Shown here in pieces: positions 53,491 through 63,760 of a stretch of 64,000 bases of DNA. The stretch is from the NCBI GenBank assembly GCA_015179045.1, contig WHUZ01000110.1, forward strand, positions 1 to 64,000, written 5' to 3'. The stretch's first letter is position 1. Each line of letters starts with the position of its first letter. Source of the DNA: Kalaharituber pfeilii (lineage: Eukaryota > Ascomycota > Pezizomycetes > Pezizales > Pezizaceae). The translations under genes were made by a program, and so were the position numbers. The notes under the pieces were generated by a model that ran no database searches, was not told the origin of the DNA, and saw only the letters and a list, made by a program, of their open reading frames with translations.

Positions 53491-54015
53491 TGTGGTACTT
53501 CTGATGCCCTGAGGAATTGTCGGGTTATCCTGTTGGATGTTGAGTTATTTGATGCAACGTTACAACGTTCGTCTGTCCCCGTGGAGGCGGACTATATACT
53601 CGAGTACGGCGACGAAGTACTTTTTAGGCGCCCTGCCACCGGGTCATGCGGGGACGCTGCCAAGACGGCAAACACCGCGGGCGTACGCACCAGCCCGATG
53701 CGCCAAGGGATAAGATCGCCAATGGGTCGACCCGTTCCACCAATAAGCATTGCGCCATCGTTGTTACGCAGTCCGTTCATGTGATGCAGGCCTCAACCAT
53801 TCCCCAATGCATCGCGATTAGGTTCGTCACATGCGCCTCAGGCTTCACTCGCTGATAACCGAAAGCGCAAAAGCAAAGTACGCCGTCTCTAGGTTTCAGG
53901 AGCACTTAAGCATATGGACCGAGGGCATCCATATACAAAGCTCATCTCAACCGTTTTCAATTACTGCTGAATTGATTTCCAGCGCCACTCCAAGTTGGGT
54001 TTAGATTAATCACAT

Positions 54016-54074
54016 TTTTTTTTTTTTTTGTTTTTTTATTTCATTACTCGCGTGCCGCCCTGTGGGATATGGCG
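54016..54074 (-). mobile_element. family A micro-retroposon
   Basis: 59 bp, with TATCC in place of TAGCCC in the hairpin. The target repeat AGATTAATCACAT is at 54003-54015 and 54075-54087. Confidence 0.9.
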
Positions 54075-54347
54075 AGATTAATCACATTGCTGGGTGAAAC
54101 AGTAGGCAAAATTGGTGGATAGGCCGACCCGATGGTACTGTATTTAACGCCGTATGGGCCAGAACAGCACAATTTTATTTTTTATTTTTTATTTTTTTTA
54201 TTTTTTTATTTCATTACTCGCATGCCGCCCTACGGGCTATGGCGAGGGTTTTATTGAAAGAAAAGAACGACTAATTGTCTAGATACATGTAATACCCGCG
54301 GTGCTTATCCATGGTGCGGGTAGTAGTGGGCCAGTCTGTGTGTGTCC

Positions 54348-55292
54348 CTACTTCCGTCCTCTGTCCCATTCATCCTGGTCCACTCGCAGCCATCGCCCTC
54401 CAAGACTGACTCTTCCAACGTTGGTATGGTTTTCCAAGTAGACCACCGCTGAATTTGTCTTTTTTCCCTCGTTGACTAACGTGTCCTTTTTTCTCAGCCA
54501 ACGGATGCCGGAGGGAGTCCTGGGTGTCTGGGTCTTTTGCGTTGGGCTCGGGGTAGGCGTGGAGCTTGATGGTGTGGTGTTATCAGGCGCGGGGCCTGCG
54601 GTGTCGCCGACCGGAGGTGCGGACGCAATCTTTCTTGCCTCCTTGTCATCAAGTTGGCGTTTGATCGCGTAGGGGCCCTGAGGGGACGGGGTCTTTCCTT
54701 TGCGCTTCTTGTTTCGCGCATTTTCCGGTCTCGTGTCGGGTGCGGGGATGGCGCGTGGGTTCGTGGCAGGGGCTGTTTCCTCCGGGGTTGGTGGTTCCTC
54801 CACGCAGGTGGTGATGGTGCTGGGTCCCAGCTCTTCCGTAGTGGGTTGCACCGGCTCCGGCTCCGTGTGTACGGTGGTGATGGGGCTGAACCCCAACTGT
54901 CGTGGTGGTTCTCCCGTGGTATGTAACACAAACCCCTCGCCAAACCCTATCGTTAGGCGTGATCCTGCCTTCGGGGCATCGACGCTCCCGGTTCTGCCTT
55001 TCCACGATGAGACCATTACCACGCCCCACTGGATACCCTTGTCTCTCAATGTCTCCGTCAGGGAGTTCCATTTCGGTATGTCTGTTTCATCCCATCCCCG
55101 GGGGGCGGGTCTCTTCGCCGCTTTTGGAGGCACAACGGATGGGGGGAATTTCCTCCGCCTTGTGGGAGGTGTGTCGAAGGCCCGTCTTTTAATCCCAGTG
55201 AGGCTCCGGGCGGCCTCTTCCCCTTTCGGGGCCCCATGAGGTATTAACGCAATGCCATAGCACTGCTTCCTCTGCACTTGAATCCTACGCAA
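54348..55292 (-). CDS. ORF1 (gag-like) protein, variant with internal deletion
   Basis: 314 codons. The linker and end match the ORF1 at 19228 (ARNKKRKGKTPSPQGPYAIK, then SGIRWLRKKDTLVNEGKKTN and LGGRWLRVDQDEWDRGRK). The block corresponding to GIVVHGIALRKDLGNVRRWM and following, about 36 residues, is deleted in frame. This removes the first half of the C-terminal domain. The N-terminal third (KRPAPRGWDETDIPKWNSLT ...) differs completely from the 19228 protein. The start codon is uncertain. Probably non-functional in RNA binding but potentially mobile as RNA. Confidence 0.55.
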   Translation of the reverse strand: MRRIQVQRKQCYGIALIPHGAPKGEEAARSLTGIKRRAFDTPPTRRRKFPPSVVPPKAAKRPAPRGWDETDIPKWNSLTETLRDKGIQWGVVMVSSWKGRTGSVDAPKAGSRLTIGFGEGFVLHTTGEPPRQLGFSPITTVHTEPEPVQPTTEELGPSTITTCVEEPPTPEETAPATNPRAIPAPDTRPENARNKKRKGKTPSPQGPYAIKRQLDDKEARKIASAPPVGDTAGPAPDNTTPSSSTPTPSPTQKTQTPRTPSGIRWLRKKDTLVNEGKKTNSAVVYLENHTNVGRVSLGGRWLRVDQDEWDRGRK

Positions 55293-55299
55293 GCGTACC

Positions 55300-56150
55300 G
55301 CCCTGCGATTCTCACGCGGTTAGCGTTCCCTTCCGATTTCCGACGTTCCTCAGAACCCGTACAGCTCTGTGGCGCCTCCTCGGCGGTAGTCATGGTGCCA
55401 TCCTCCTTGCCGTAGGGCCCGGTCAAGGCGTGTCATAGACAGCTCCCCTTGTGTGAGACGAATTTATGGGAGTCGAACCCATTGGCGTGCCCGTCGTTTG
55501 CTCCTTAAGCACCGGCGCTAAACTCCGAAGAGTCGCAAGGTACCGACAGCCGCATCCGTCCTCTCGGACCGAACAAGTCTTTTCAAACATGCCCGTCTCG
55601 CCTCACGCCGTATTTAATGACGCTTCGCGATGCCCACGGAGTCCATCACCGGGGTTGCTAAGCTGGGCCGTTTCAGGGCCTGCTCTCTTCCCTCATGGGT
55701 GACCTGGGAAGCTCCTAGGGCCGACGCTGTCTTGCCCCATGCTGGAGTGGGACGGTGTGGGTTCGCCACTTAACCGCCTATCGACCACTCCTCCCCGCAC
55801 GGAACTAACCAACAATTGCGGAGTCGGAAAAGATCCTCATCCCCCGCGCTTGCGAGGCGTGCCCTGTCCTGTATGATGGTACAACAACACGAGGTCACAT
55901 GTGTTTGAACGCTTTACCGTTGAATGCTTTCGCCGGCCACGACTGGCGCCCCGCTGGTCAAGCCGCCGCAATACGTTCTACTAACATGTGGTCGACTGCG
56001 CGCTCGGCACAACATCGCCTCCGGACCCGGAATCAAACCGAGTCACCACACAGGTGGGGTAGTTTTCAGGATGCTGAGGGGGTTATCATTCGCCTCTTCT
56101 CAACTGCCCCCCTTACTATCGGGTGACAAGAGCTCCCCCCAGGTTTAGTA
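55300..56150. other. GC-rich segment inside the ORF1-only element with RNA-gene-like motifs
   Basis: On the minus strand ATGGGTTCGACTCCCAT (55485-55469) folds as a perfect tRNA T-arm, with GAGTTTA and TAAATTC placed like an acceptor stem. A second T-arm-like CTCGGTTTGATTCCGGG lies near 56040. On the plus strand GCTAAGC ... ATGGGTGACCTGGGAAG (55658-55712) resembles the internal control region of 5S rRNA. None is a complete RNA gene. It could be a SINE-like insert or an alternative 5' UTR. Confidence 0.3.
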
Positions 56151-56434
56151 TCCTATTGGCTGATGAGTGGCTGTCCGGGTCTCCCTATTGGGTCTTGGCG
56201 TCTGATTGATGTGCTGGCAACGAGGTTGAATGAGCTGAAGGTTCCCCGAAATTTCACCCTTGGGGGAAATTTGCGGTATCGTGTGTTTGGGAATAAAAAT
56301 TAGATCAAAAGACTCAGCTTGCTGAGAGCTTTCGATCTATGTGGGTTTTGCTGGAGGGGACGTTGTGGTTGTGGAGTCGCTTCCAAACGCTCGTCCTGAG
56401 GTGGTTGTTGTCCTGAAACGTCTCAGCACAATTT

Positions 56435-57609
56435 GAAGAGCGGGGTAGATTCGATGGCCTTGCTGGTGGGAGAACGCTGGGTACTTTCCGACGTTAATTG
56501 AGTGGTGGATTTCCGTCACTGCTCGAGTACCATGGGAAAAATCAGGATCTTTAAAAGATCGAATGGATGGTTGCACTTGTTGTTTTCGATGGCGTGACTC
56601 TATTGCTGGTAGAACCTCTAGCCTGTCTTAGATTCCTCATCCTTGTGTTGACTAAACTCCCATGCTCCCTAGCAAGCATTCCATGAATTCTCGCGCGTTC
56701 GAGACTGCTCACGCGTATCCGGTACCTCCCTTTTGATATCGCTACATGTGTACCACCAAGGGGTCTAGGACGGGGACAACTAGAAAGGAGATATAGGATT
56801 GCAATAGACTCGGTCTGGACGGACGAATTCAATGCCAGAACTTGTTTTTGGTTACTCATCACGCAGCGATTGGTAGTTACGCGCTCTGTCTGTACCTAAC
56901 CTGCTCTTGCCGGACGACCTACTGTAGTAGTCTCCGGCCATCCGAACCTGCGGCCGAGCTTATAGGATCAGAATTGAGAAGACTTGGGAAACGTGTGTAA
57001 GTGGTTTCTATCAGAACTCGCTCGTTGAGCAAATGTCTCGACGTAGCCCTACGCGCGGCATTCGAGTAATGGAATTTTTTTTTTGGAAAAAATGGAGCAA
57101 ATATAGCAACTGGAGCAAATACTAGGGCGTCGGTCTCTATGATCCGGGGTATGCATGTAACAGATATCGGCCGACTACCACTGGACAGAAATCGGAAAAG
57201 CGGCATCCACTGCCTCGTACGCTGGACCGGATACCTATCAAGTCAAGCACAGTTGAGGTCTCAACAGTCAAGTGTCAAGGAAGTGCAGTAAGTACAGAAG
57301 AATCCAGATTGCCCGGATGTCCTGCCCTACCTTGTGTGTTCTTCATTGACTGAAGATCAACCCCGAATTGTCTCAATGAAGCCTCGCGCCCCTCCTACCG
57401 CACTGTTTACGGCGATCTGACTCGGACCTGACTTTAAACAAGGGTCGAAGGGCGCTGTAGCTTTGTTTGGGTTACATCTCGTTTCAGCCATCGCAGTCTC
57501 AACTGCACGAGCGAAGTGTTGCAAAAGCAAGAGGGGGGTACAGGGATTTGCTATCTGAATAACGACGAACTTTGTTTGCATATCTTCGAAGGGATTTGTC
57601 GCGCGTAGG

Positions 57610-57610
<1 letters not shown>
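56435..57610. other. intergenic region with an eroded family A hairpin
   Basis: At 57037-57072 CTCGACGTAGCCCTACGCGC plus GGCATTCGAGTAATGG is an old family A end without an A tail. No gene recognised. Confidence 0.4.
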
Positions 57611-57612
<2 letters not shown>

Positions 57613-57646
<34 letters not shown>

Positions 57647-57845
57647 CATTACTCGTATACCACTCTGAGGGCCATGACGAGAATAAATACAAGGGGGATA
57701 ATGGGAAAATAAGAAGGCAATGGATAAGAGGTAGAAAAGCCACGACGGACGGCATGATAAAGAAAGGATAATTAAGAGTAATGGGCTCTGAACTATCTCT
57801 CTCACTCATCTTTCCACCCATCTCAGCAATTCCACCAGAGGACCT
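57613..57845 (-). mobile_element. LINE-A 3' tail insertion with a 32-nt T run
   Basis: A long T run, a degenerate family A hairpin (GGCCCTCAGAGTGG), a 3' UTR, and at 57800-57840 the last codons of ORF2 (LVELLRWVER and stop), matching LADILEWVGR elsewhere. No target repeat found. Confidence 0.6.
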
Positions 57846-57897
57846 ACATCAGCAAAAACGAAAAATCGCCCTCAAGCACCCGGGGATGTGAATACCC

Positions 57898-58125
57898 CCC
57901 AAGCGCCTTGAGCGCCCTGGATGCACGTCATCTATTCATTATAACCAGGCGCACTAGACAAGGCTCTGTGCGCCCTGGATGCACGTCATCTATTCATTGT
58001 AACCTGGCGCAGTAACTAAGGCTCTGTGCGCCCTGAATGCACCTCATCTATTCATTGTAACGTCCTATGCACCCTGGATGCATGTTACCTGTTGATCATA
58101 ACTAGACACACTAACTAAGGTTGTT
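57898..58125 (+). repeat. tandem repeat, ~62-bp unit, about four copies
   Basis: Units contain GCGCCCTGGATGCACGTCAT, CTATTCATTGTAAC and CTAAGGCTCTGT. The last unit is the most diverged. Confidence 0.85.
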
Positions 58126-58373
58126 TACACCCAGGCAGTTTCCAGATGCCTCTATTACGTCTCTGCGCAACTGATAAGTTTGCCATGTGCTTTCACGGTA
58201 TTAACCACTTATAGACACTGAAGAAGCTTTTTTACAATAGCAAGTACTGCAGATAGAACGCCTTGTTTGACAACTGATTATGTATATCTAGCTATTGTGA
58301 TCTATATCCAGGTGCCCCTTCATCATCCTATCATGCCATACCATTATCGGTCACCCTACCGCTCCTGCTTCAT

Positions 58374-58427
58374 CTCGCCGTAGCCTGATAGGCGGTATGC
58401 GAGTAATGAAATAAAAAAAAAAAAAAA
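58374..58427 (+). mobile_element. family A micro-retroposon
   Basis: 54 bp, hairpin CTCGCCGTAGCCTGATAGGC then GGTATGCGAG. Apical stem GCCT/AGGC, lower stem with GT/AT. The target repeat TCCTGCTTCAT is at 58363-58373 and 58428-58438. Confidence 0.93.
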
Positions 58428-58970
58428 TCCTGCTTCATGTAATATAGTCCATTTTGCCACTCTCGGTGCAATAGAGAATTCGGCTCATTGTGGTGCATCG
58501 AGGAGCATTGAGCAGAGCTGCCCTACCTGTCAATAGCTTTTTCTGCCAAATGTCATGCTGTTAAGAGGGGCCTGCCATACCTGTAAATATGTGCTGCAAC
58601 AGTCGCGTCAACAAACATAAACAAACATGCTCGGAGCGCGTCGGCACGTTGTATCACCAACCTAGTCAACACTGAACTTGACGTCAGAATGAGGGGTAAT
58701 TCCTGCAGTATCAACCGGCAACCTGGAAGTGTACTGAGCAACAGCCTATCATCCTATATTGGGTTGCCAGCCGACCCATGTGAGTAACAACCAGTGGCTG
58801 TAGTGGCCGACCCAATGAGCAGCCCGATAAGCAGTCCAATAAGTAGCCGAGTAAGTGACTCTGCGAGTAGCCCAGGTTCTAAACCTCCCTTTGCAACAGT
58901 TAAAGTTTATTTCAATTGAGTAGTGGGCATCCATGACCAAAACAAAGGTTGCGTTCAGGCGTACCTACTC

Positions 58971-59032
58971 GTCCTGCCATGGCGAAGAGCCGCATGCGGG
59001 GTCATGTGACCAAAAAAAAAAAAAAAAAAAAA
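58971..59032 (+). mobile_element. family B micro-retroposon
   Basis: 62 bp, GTCCTGCCATGGCGAAGAGC then CGCATGCGGGGTCATGTGAC and an A tail. The inner stem GGC/GCC is fully paired here. The target repeat AGGCGTACCTACTC is at 58957-58970 and 59033-59046. Confidence 0.94.
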
Positions 59033-59389
59033 AGGCGTACCTACTCAGCGCCCTGATGCAACCCACCTTTCGTATTGCGCCTTAAAAGTAAAAAACAAAG
59101 ATTCTTCTTCTCTACCAGTAATTAAATTTAGATTTTCAGCCACCTGTTGACGCTAGATCTTACACCCTGTCGCATCCTGATGCCACCAATGATTATTGCA
59201 TCTCGGCGCATTTGGGTATCCACAATGCAATCACAATAATTGACCTGCAGCCCGACGCTGGCTGTCGGCGTGAGGCCCTTAATCTGTATATATCGTCTTC
59301 AGCATTAGGCCGGCGTGAGGCCCTTTCGTAGCCCCGTAATTCGTACATATCACCTTCGGCAAGCCGATTCCATTTCCTCTCAATATCTC

Positions 59390-59720
59390 ATGCGCGCAGT
59401 AAATACTCAATATACTTAACATGTTCAATATCTCATGCGTGCGCTCAATATACTCAATACTCTCTATACCTCATGTGTGCAGTCAATATGCGTAATATTC
59501 TCTGCAACTCATGTCATGCTCAATGTGCTTAATACTCTCTACATCTCATATGCACTGCGAAAGTGGCCAATTCCTAGCCCGGGTCGGGAATTCATGCCCA
59601 ATATGCTGAACAGGCTCAATATGCCCAATATTCTCTACTCTCTATATCTCATACCCGCACTCCATATGCTCGATACGCTCAATTGGTCCAATCTGCTCAA
59701 TATCTTCAGGGCAGTCAATT
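59390..59720 (+). repeat. degenerate minisatellite (CTCAATATGCTCAATAC-type)
   Basis: Units of about 37 bp with CTCAATA, ACTCTCTATATCTCAT and GTGCAG words. Related inverted units occur at 40215-40300. Confidence 0.65.
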
Positions 59721-60119
59721 ATCTCAATCTGGCAAGTATGCCTGAGCTGCCCTGTTAGGACATTGCTAATTTGGGACGAACCATACGCTGGTGCGCCAAA
59801 ATCTGCTGTTAGTGAATTCAGCTCATCAGGCCGCGCGTTGGGCCGCTCATTAGGCTGCGCGTTGGGCCGCCCATTGGGCCGGCCACTACAGCCGCTGGTT
59901 GTTACTCATATACGTAGGTCGGCTGGCAACCCAAGGTAGGATGATAGGCTGCTGATCAGTACACTTCCAGGTTGCCGGTTAATACTGCTAGGATTATCTC
60001 ACACTCTGACATCACAACTAGGCTACTGGCAGACATGTGCAATATGCTAATGCATAGAGATTGTATTTGTTGACGCGAATATTTTGTAGGTATGGTGGGC
60101 TGTCTTAAACAGCGTAAAA

Positions 60120-60975
60120 TATGATAGAATGAGCTGAATCTAATAAGTATAACGCGTTCTACCTAACGGTATTAAATATGGCTTAATCTGACAGGATCGC
60201 ATACCTTGATGGTGTAAGATATGGCAACATAAGCTCAACTCAATAGGTATGCTAGGTCCCACTCACGCGAAATATACTAACATGAGCTCAACTTAACAAG
60301 TATGCTGGTCCCACTCAACCATACGAGATATGGCAACAACAAAATCATGCCCGAATTGCATCTCGTGTAGGCAGGAATCAAAGCACAAGCAACCCACTCC
60401 TTTTACTGCTGCTAACTAGCTCAACTTAATAGGTATGCTAGGTCCACTCAACCACGCGAGATATGGCAACAACAGCTCAACTTAATAGGTATGCTAGGTC
60501 CTCCTCAACTATGTGACATATGGCAACAACAGCTTAATCTGACAGGATGGCAGCCTTCAACAATGCAGAATATGGTAATATGAGTTAAATTTCACAGGTA
60601 TGGTAGACCCTTCACGATGGCGGGAGATATAGTAGTATAAGCTCTATTAACAAAGTATGATAGGCCCTTTTGATAGTGAGAGATGAGACATAATAAGTTA
60701 AATTTAACAGGTATTGTAGACCCCTCTCAACAGTATAAGATGAGGCAGAATGAGCTGCACCTGATAGGTATGACAGATTTCCGTCAATGGCTACATATAG
60801 ACTCAATCTATAAGGAGAGCAGTACCATTTCCACATCGTAAGATGAGGCAGGATGATCTTAATTAACAGGTATGATAAGTCTCTCCCGACAGCACAAGAA
60901 TAAGCTCAATTTGACAGGTATGACTCATTTCTCTCTATGGTACGAGATGCAGCAGAATAAGCTAAATCTTATAGG
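60120..60975 (+). repeat. satellite-like tandem repeat, ~57-60-bp unit, about 14 copies
   Basis: Consensus pieces are AGCTCAACTTAAcAGGTATG, CTAGGTCCCTCTCAACCA, and GCGAGATATGGCAACAa. Units are most alike at 60220-60530 and diverge to the right. A unique ~75-bp segment (60340-60415) interrupts them. Confidence 0.8.
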
Positions 60976-61039
60976 TTATGGCAAGATAACAAGTAAGAGC
61001 CGTCATGCTTTTTTGCTCCTCTTAGTGATTGCTATACTG

Positions 61040-61096
61040 TTTTTTTTTTTTTACCGTATCGTATACCTGCGCTTGCAGCTATTGGGCATGGCAGGG
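61040..61096 (-). mobile_element. family B hairpin remnant
   Basis: T run then ACCGTATCGTATACCTGCGC and TTGCAGCTATTGGGCATGGC, AGGG. Diverged; the flank repeat is weak (CTATAC). Confidence 0.5.
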
Positions 61097-61099
61097 CTC

Positions 61100-61740
61100 T
61101 CCTATATACTTTTATTTCAGTGGAAGTTTTGGTTATTTTATTGTATGTCCCAGGATTGTTTCATGGGGAGCAAATTTTTTAAGATAATAATAGATCAAAT
61201 AAATAAAGTTACCTCGCATTATGAATTCCAATGTAACAGGTACCAGCTATCATAATTAGTAAGCTTCGCTCTAGGGATTATAGGATCATGCGGGCCTTCA
61301 AGAGAACATAGTATCTCTCAAGAAGGTATAGTATATTTGATTGATTCTTTTAGGCATCGCTGGATACAGTCACCCTCTCTAGGAGGGTATAGGTTAAAAG
61401 CAAATGAATCTGTGAGGTCATTATCCCTGACTGGAAAGGTCAGGGAGTTGGTTAGCAGCGCCAGTGAACTCCCAAAGCAAGTTGCATTGTAGATCAAGCC
61501 CTAGGCACAGCCAATTAGCCAACAGTTTCATGTGGGGCAACCATTATTGTTTGCTGGATCAGTGATGCGAAGGCCGCTTGGCTGTGCGTTGTGGGGACTG
61601 CTTGCAAGGCCGGATCTTCCAGACTTGGCAGATACATTCACCGATTTCTCAGGGCGATCCATGTATGGTAGGATGCAACATGGCGCACACGACGGGACCG
61701 CGTTGCAACATGTTCCCCAGTTCTTGCCCTGTGCGCCCTA
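61100..61740. other. unrecognised region
   Basis: No gene recognised. Confidence 0.3.
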
Positions 61741-61744
61741 TGCT

Positions 61745-61960
61745 CCAGGCGCATGGGGCGATTTTTTCGTTTTTGCTGATGTACCTCATCCTCTGCACTC
61801 ACTGGCTGCTTCTTTAATGCCTCTTTCCCCTCTGGCCACCACCGCTTCCACACTTCGCGTCTGAACCAAATGTGTCCTGCCGTCTCCTCTTCACTTCCAC
61901 ACCTCGGCACTCCGGCCAATCTGCCTTCCCTATTCTGGCCCTCCACGGTCTTAAACAGCG
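61745..61960 (-). pseudogene. LINE-A ORF2 C-terminal scrap
   Basis: Minus-strand residues EGQNREGRLAGVPRCGSEEE then TAGHIWFRREVWKRWWPEG are the knuckle region with the first and last Cys lost. No hairpin or A tail nearby. Confidence 0.55.
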
Positions 61961-61964
61961 TGCG

Positions 61965-63320
61965 GCCAGTGGCACAAAAGGCTTTTTTTTTGTCTTTGGC
62001 GAGTGCAGGCGTTGTCTCTAGTAAAGCTAGGATGCAAATAGTTATAGCATCACTTTCGGAAGCGGTAGATGTTATGGGAATGATGATATGTCGAGAATCA
62101 AGAGCTGGTATTGGCCCGCCGCATGATCTTCACTCTTTTTGTCAGACTCGTATAAGCCATTGACGTGTAAAATCACCATTGGGATAACCTGGAAGAGTAT
62201 ACAAAAGAACCTGCTCGGGTAAGTAGCCTTGCGACAAACAAATAGAGCAGCACCTTTGTAGATGATCAGTGGTAGTAGTAGTGGTATGAGCTGGAACTGA
62301 GATCCAATCGAGTACTGTCACTAACCTTCGCGATTGGTTGCGATATACCCAAACAGGTAATCCGCTTACCTTTTAGGTTGGCATATGACGTCACTATGAT
62401 ATTATATAATATAGCGTAACCTTTTCCGTCCCACTCTTTCTATGACAAGTGAAATGAATAAGCTGGGGATATACTACTATGCAATAGAAAACATTTTGTC
62501 ATCCATATTGTAGATATTCGAAGAAACAAGATTATAATCCAACAGGGCTCCTTCTAACTATATTCGGACTACCTTCTGTGATATCAATGCATAGACGTTC
62601 CATAGTTATTGACGCTCTTGAAAAATCGCAATAATTGGTGCAAAATTGACGCGCTTTATTTCTGACTTGATAAAGGATACACTATAGGCTCGGTTCTCTA
62701 CACTACGTGTTCTCGTGCCCAGACTCTTATAGGACTAATAATCGTATAAAGGAGTTTATACCCAGCCACTGATCTGGAATTGAAGTTACTATCTCTCGAA
62801 AATACTCAAATTATCAGGTTCTGCACTACTTTCCCTCGTGGGATTGAAAGGAGCGCAGGACTTTGATATGCTTTTTCATGTAGATGACAGTGACAATGGA
62901 GAGTAGATTCCGGCGACTTAATGTAGATAGGCTGCTCTTGAAATGTTATCTTAGCACAACGACCATTTCGGTAGTCAATGAGAGCTTGGATTCTCTTTTC
63001 GGTAGCCCTGGTGCGTGTGTAAGGAGAGTCCACTTGAGGGATGTCGATGTACTCAAGCGGCCAAATTCATGTAAATTTATAGACAAAGCCCAGCTCTTGT
63101 AATGAGTGCGAATTACTTGAACAGACCGTAGACCAGCTCACTGCCCTCTCTACCGTCATGAAAGAGCCACAGACCCCACAGAGTTCCTGTTCATGTCGCG
63201 AAATTGTGCAGTTTTTGGTGGTGAAGGCGTCCGAAGTAGTGCGGTGTGTCCTGCTTAGTGGTAAAATACAGCTGTACTTTTATTAGACGTAAAGCAAACA
63301 AGGACACCAACAAACAAACC
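61965..63320. other. unrecognised region
   Basis: No supported gene, RNA or long repeat. Confidence 0.3.
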
Positions 63321-63326
63321 GGAATG

Positions 63327-63760
63327 TCAAGGCTTATCACCAACGGGACTAGTCAAATAGTACCCCGCCCACATATAGCCCAAGGGCGAATTCGGCCAAG
63401 GCAACACATGCTGTCCCGTTACCAAAACATGCGCAACCGACCCGTGCCTCAAGTACGCACAAACCGCCACCGCCTCACCCTCCCTCCAGCCGCCGCTAAC
63501 CGTATCAATCACAATTTTGTTGTTCCAGTCGCCATTCCTGTCTTTCGACACCACCGTTTTGTAAATCTCCTTTCGGGAAGCCTCGGCGACCAAGCGATCA
63601 ACTTGGAGCTTGTCGCAGAGGTCGTTAAAGATGCGTTGAAAGGACGGGTCGAGCGCGATGTGATCGAGCTGCTTTTGGGGCCCGTTGACGGAGGGCAGTG
63701 TACCGGTTTTGCGTGGCGCGAGCCATTCTGGGTTTCGATGTCGTTAGGTGGAATGATGTG
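63327..63760 (-). CDS. possible protein-coding exon, unknown
   Basis: An open minus-strand frame reads KQLDHIALDPSFQRIFNDLC ... DRLVAEASRKEIYKTV ... NGDWNNKIVIDTVSGGWREG ... LGYMWAGYYLTSPV. The composition looks protein-like, better than the overlapping plus-strand frame (63246-63761). No start codon fits at the 5' end, so an upstream exon is likely. No family recognised. Confidence 0.35.

Larger units (their letters stand above)
51518..54000 (+). repeat. tandem segmental duplication, unit 2
   Basis: Direct copy of 45952-48558. It starts immediately to the right of the pogo TIR and lacks the two micro-retroposons of unit 1 (46124 and 48441). Confidence 0.85.
54176..56423 (-). mobile_element. 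ORF1-only LINE-A derivative, copy 2 (2248 bp)
   Basis: Impure T run, family A hairpin (loop GTA), UTR, ORF1 and 5' UTR. The target repeat CAGCACAATTT is at 54165-54175 and 56424-56434. Its 3' ~170 bp and 5' ~240 bp match the element at 19068-20433. About 850 bp between ORF1 and the 5' UTR (55300-56150) are absent there. It lacks ORF2. Confidence 0.8.
58551..60113. repeat. long inverted repeat enclosing ~1 kb
   Basis: The left arm (58551-58850) and right arm (59830-60113) are inverted. TAACAACCAGTGGCTGTAGTGG matches CCACTACAGCCGCTGG and onward. CAACCTGGAAGTGTACTGA matches TCAGTACACTTCCAGGTTG. CCATACCTG ... GCGTCAACA matches TGTTGACGCG ... AGGTATGG. The interior holds a family B insert and a CTCAATATGC minisatellite. 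It could be a long-TIR transposon relic or a fold-back element. Confidence 0.7.

Noticed and set aside
55460..55490. tRNA gene on the minus strand
   Set aside because: The T-arm is perfect, but no convincing D-arm or anticodon arm fits between it and the acceptor-like stem.
57357..57821. Minus-strand 154-codon ORF with a poly-Lys run
   Set aside because: The Lys run is the translated T tract of a LINE-A tail and the rest is UTR.
7000..59050. CRISPR-like array
   Set aside because: The short repeats are dispersed insertions with target duplications, not regularly spaced, and the genome is eukaryotic.
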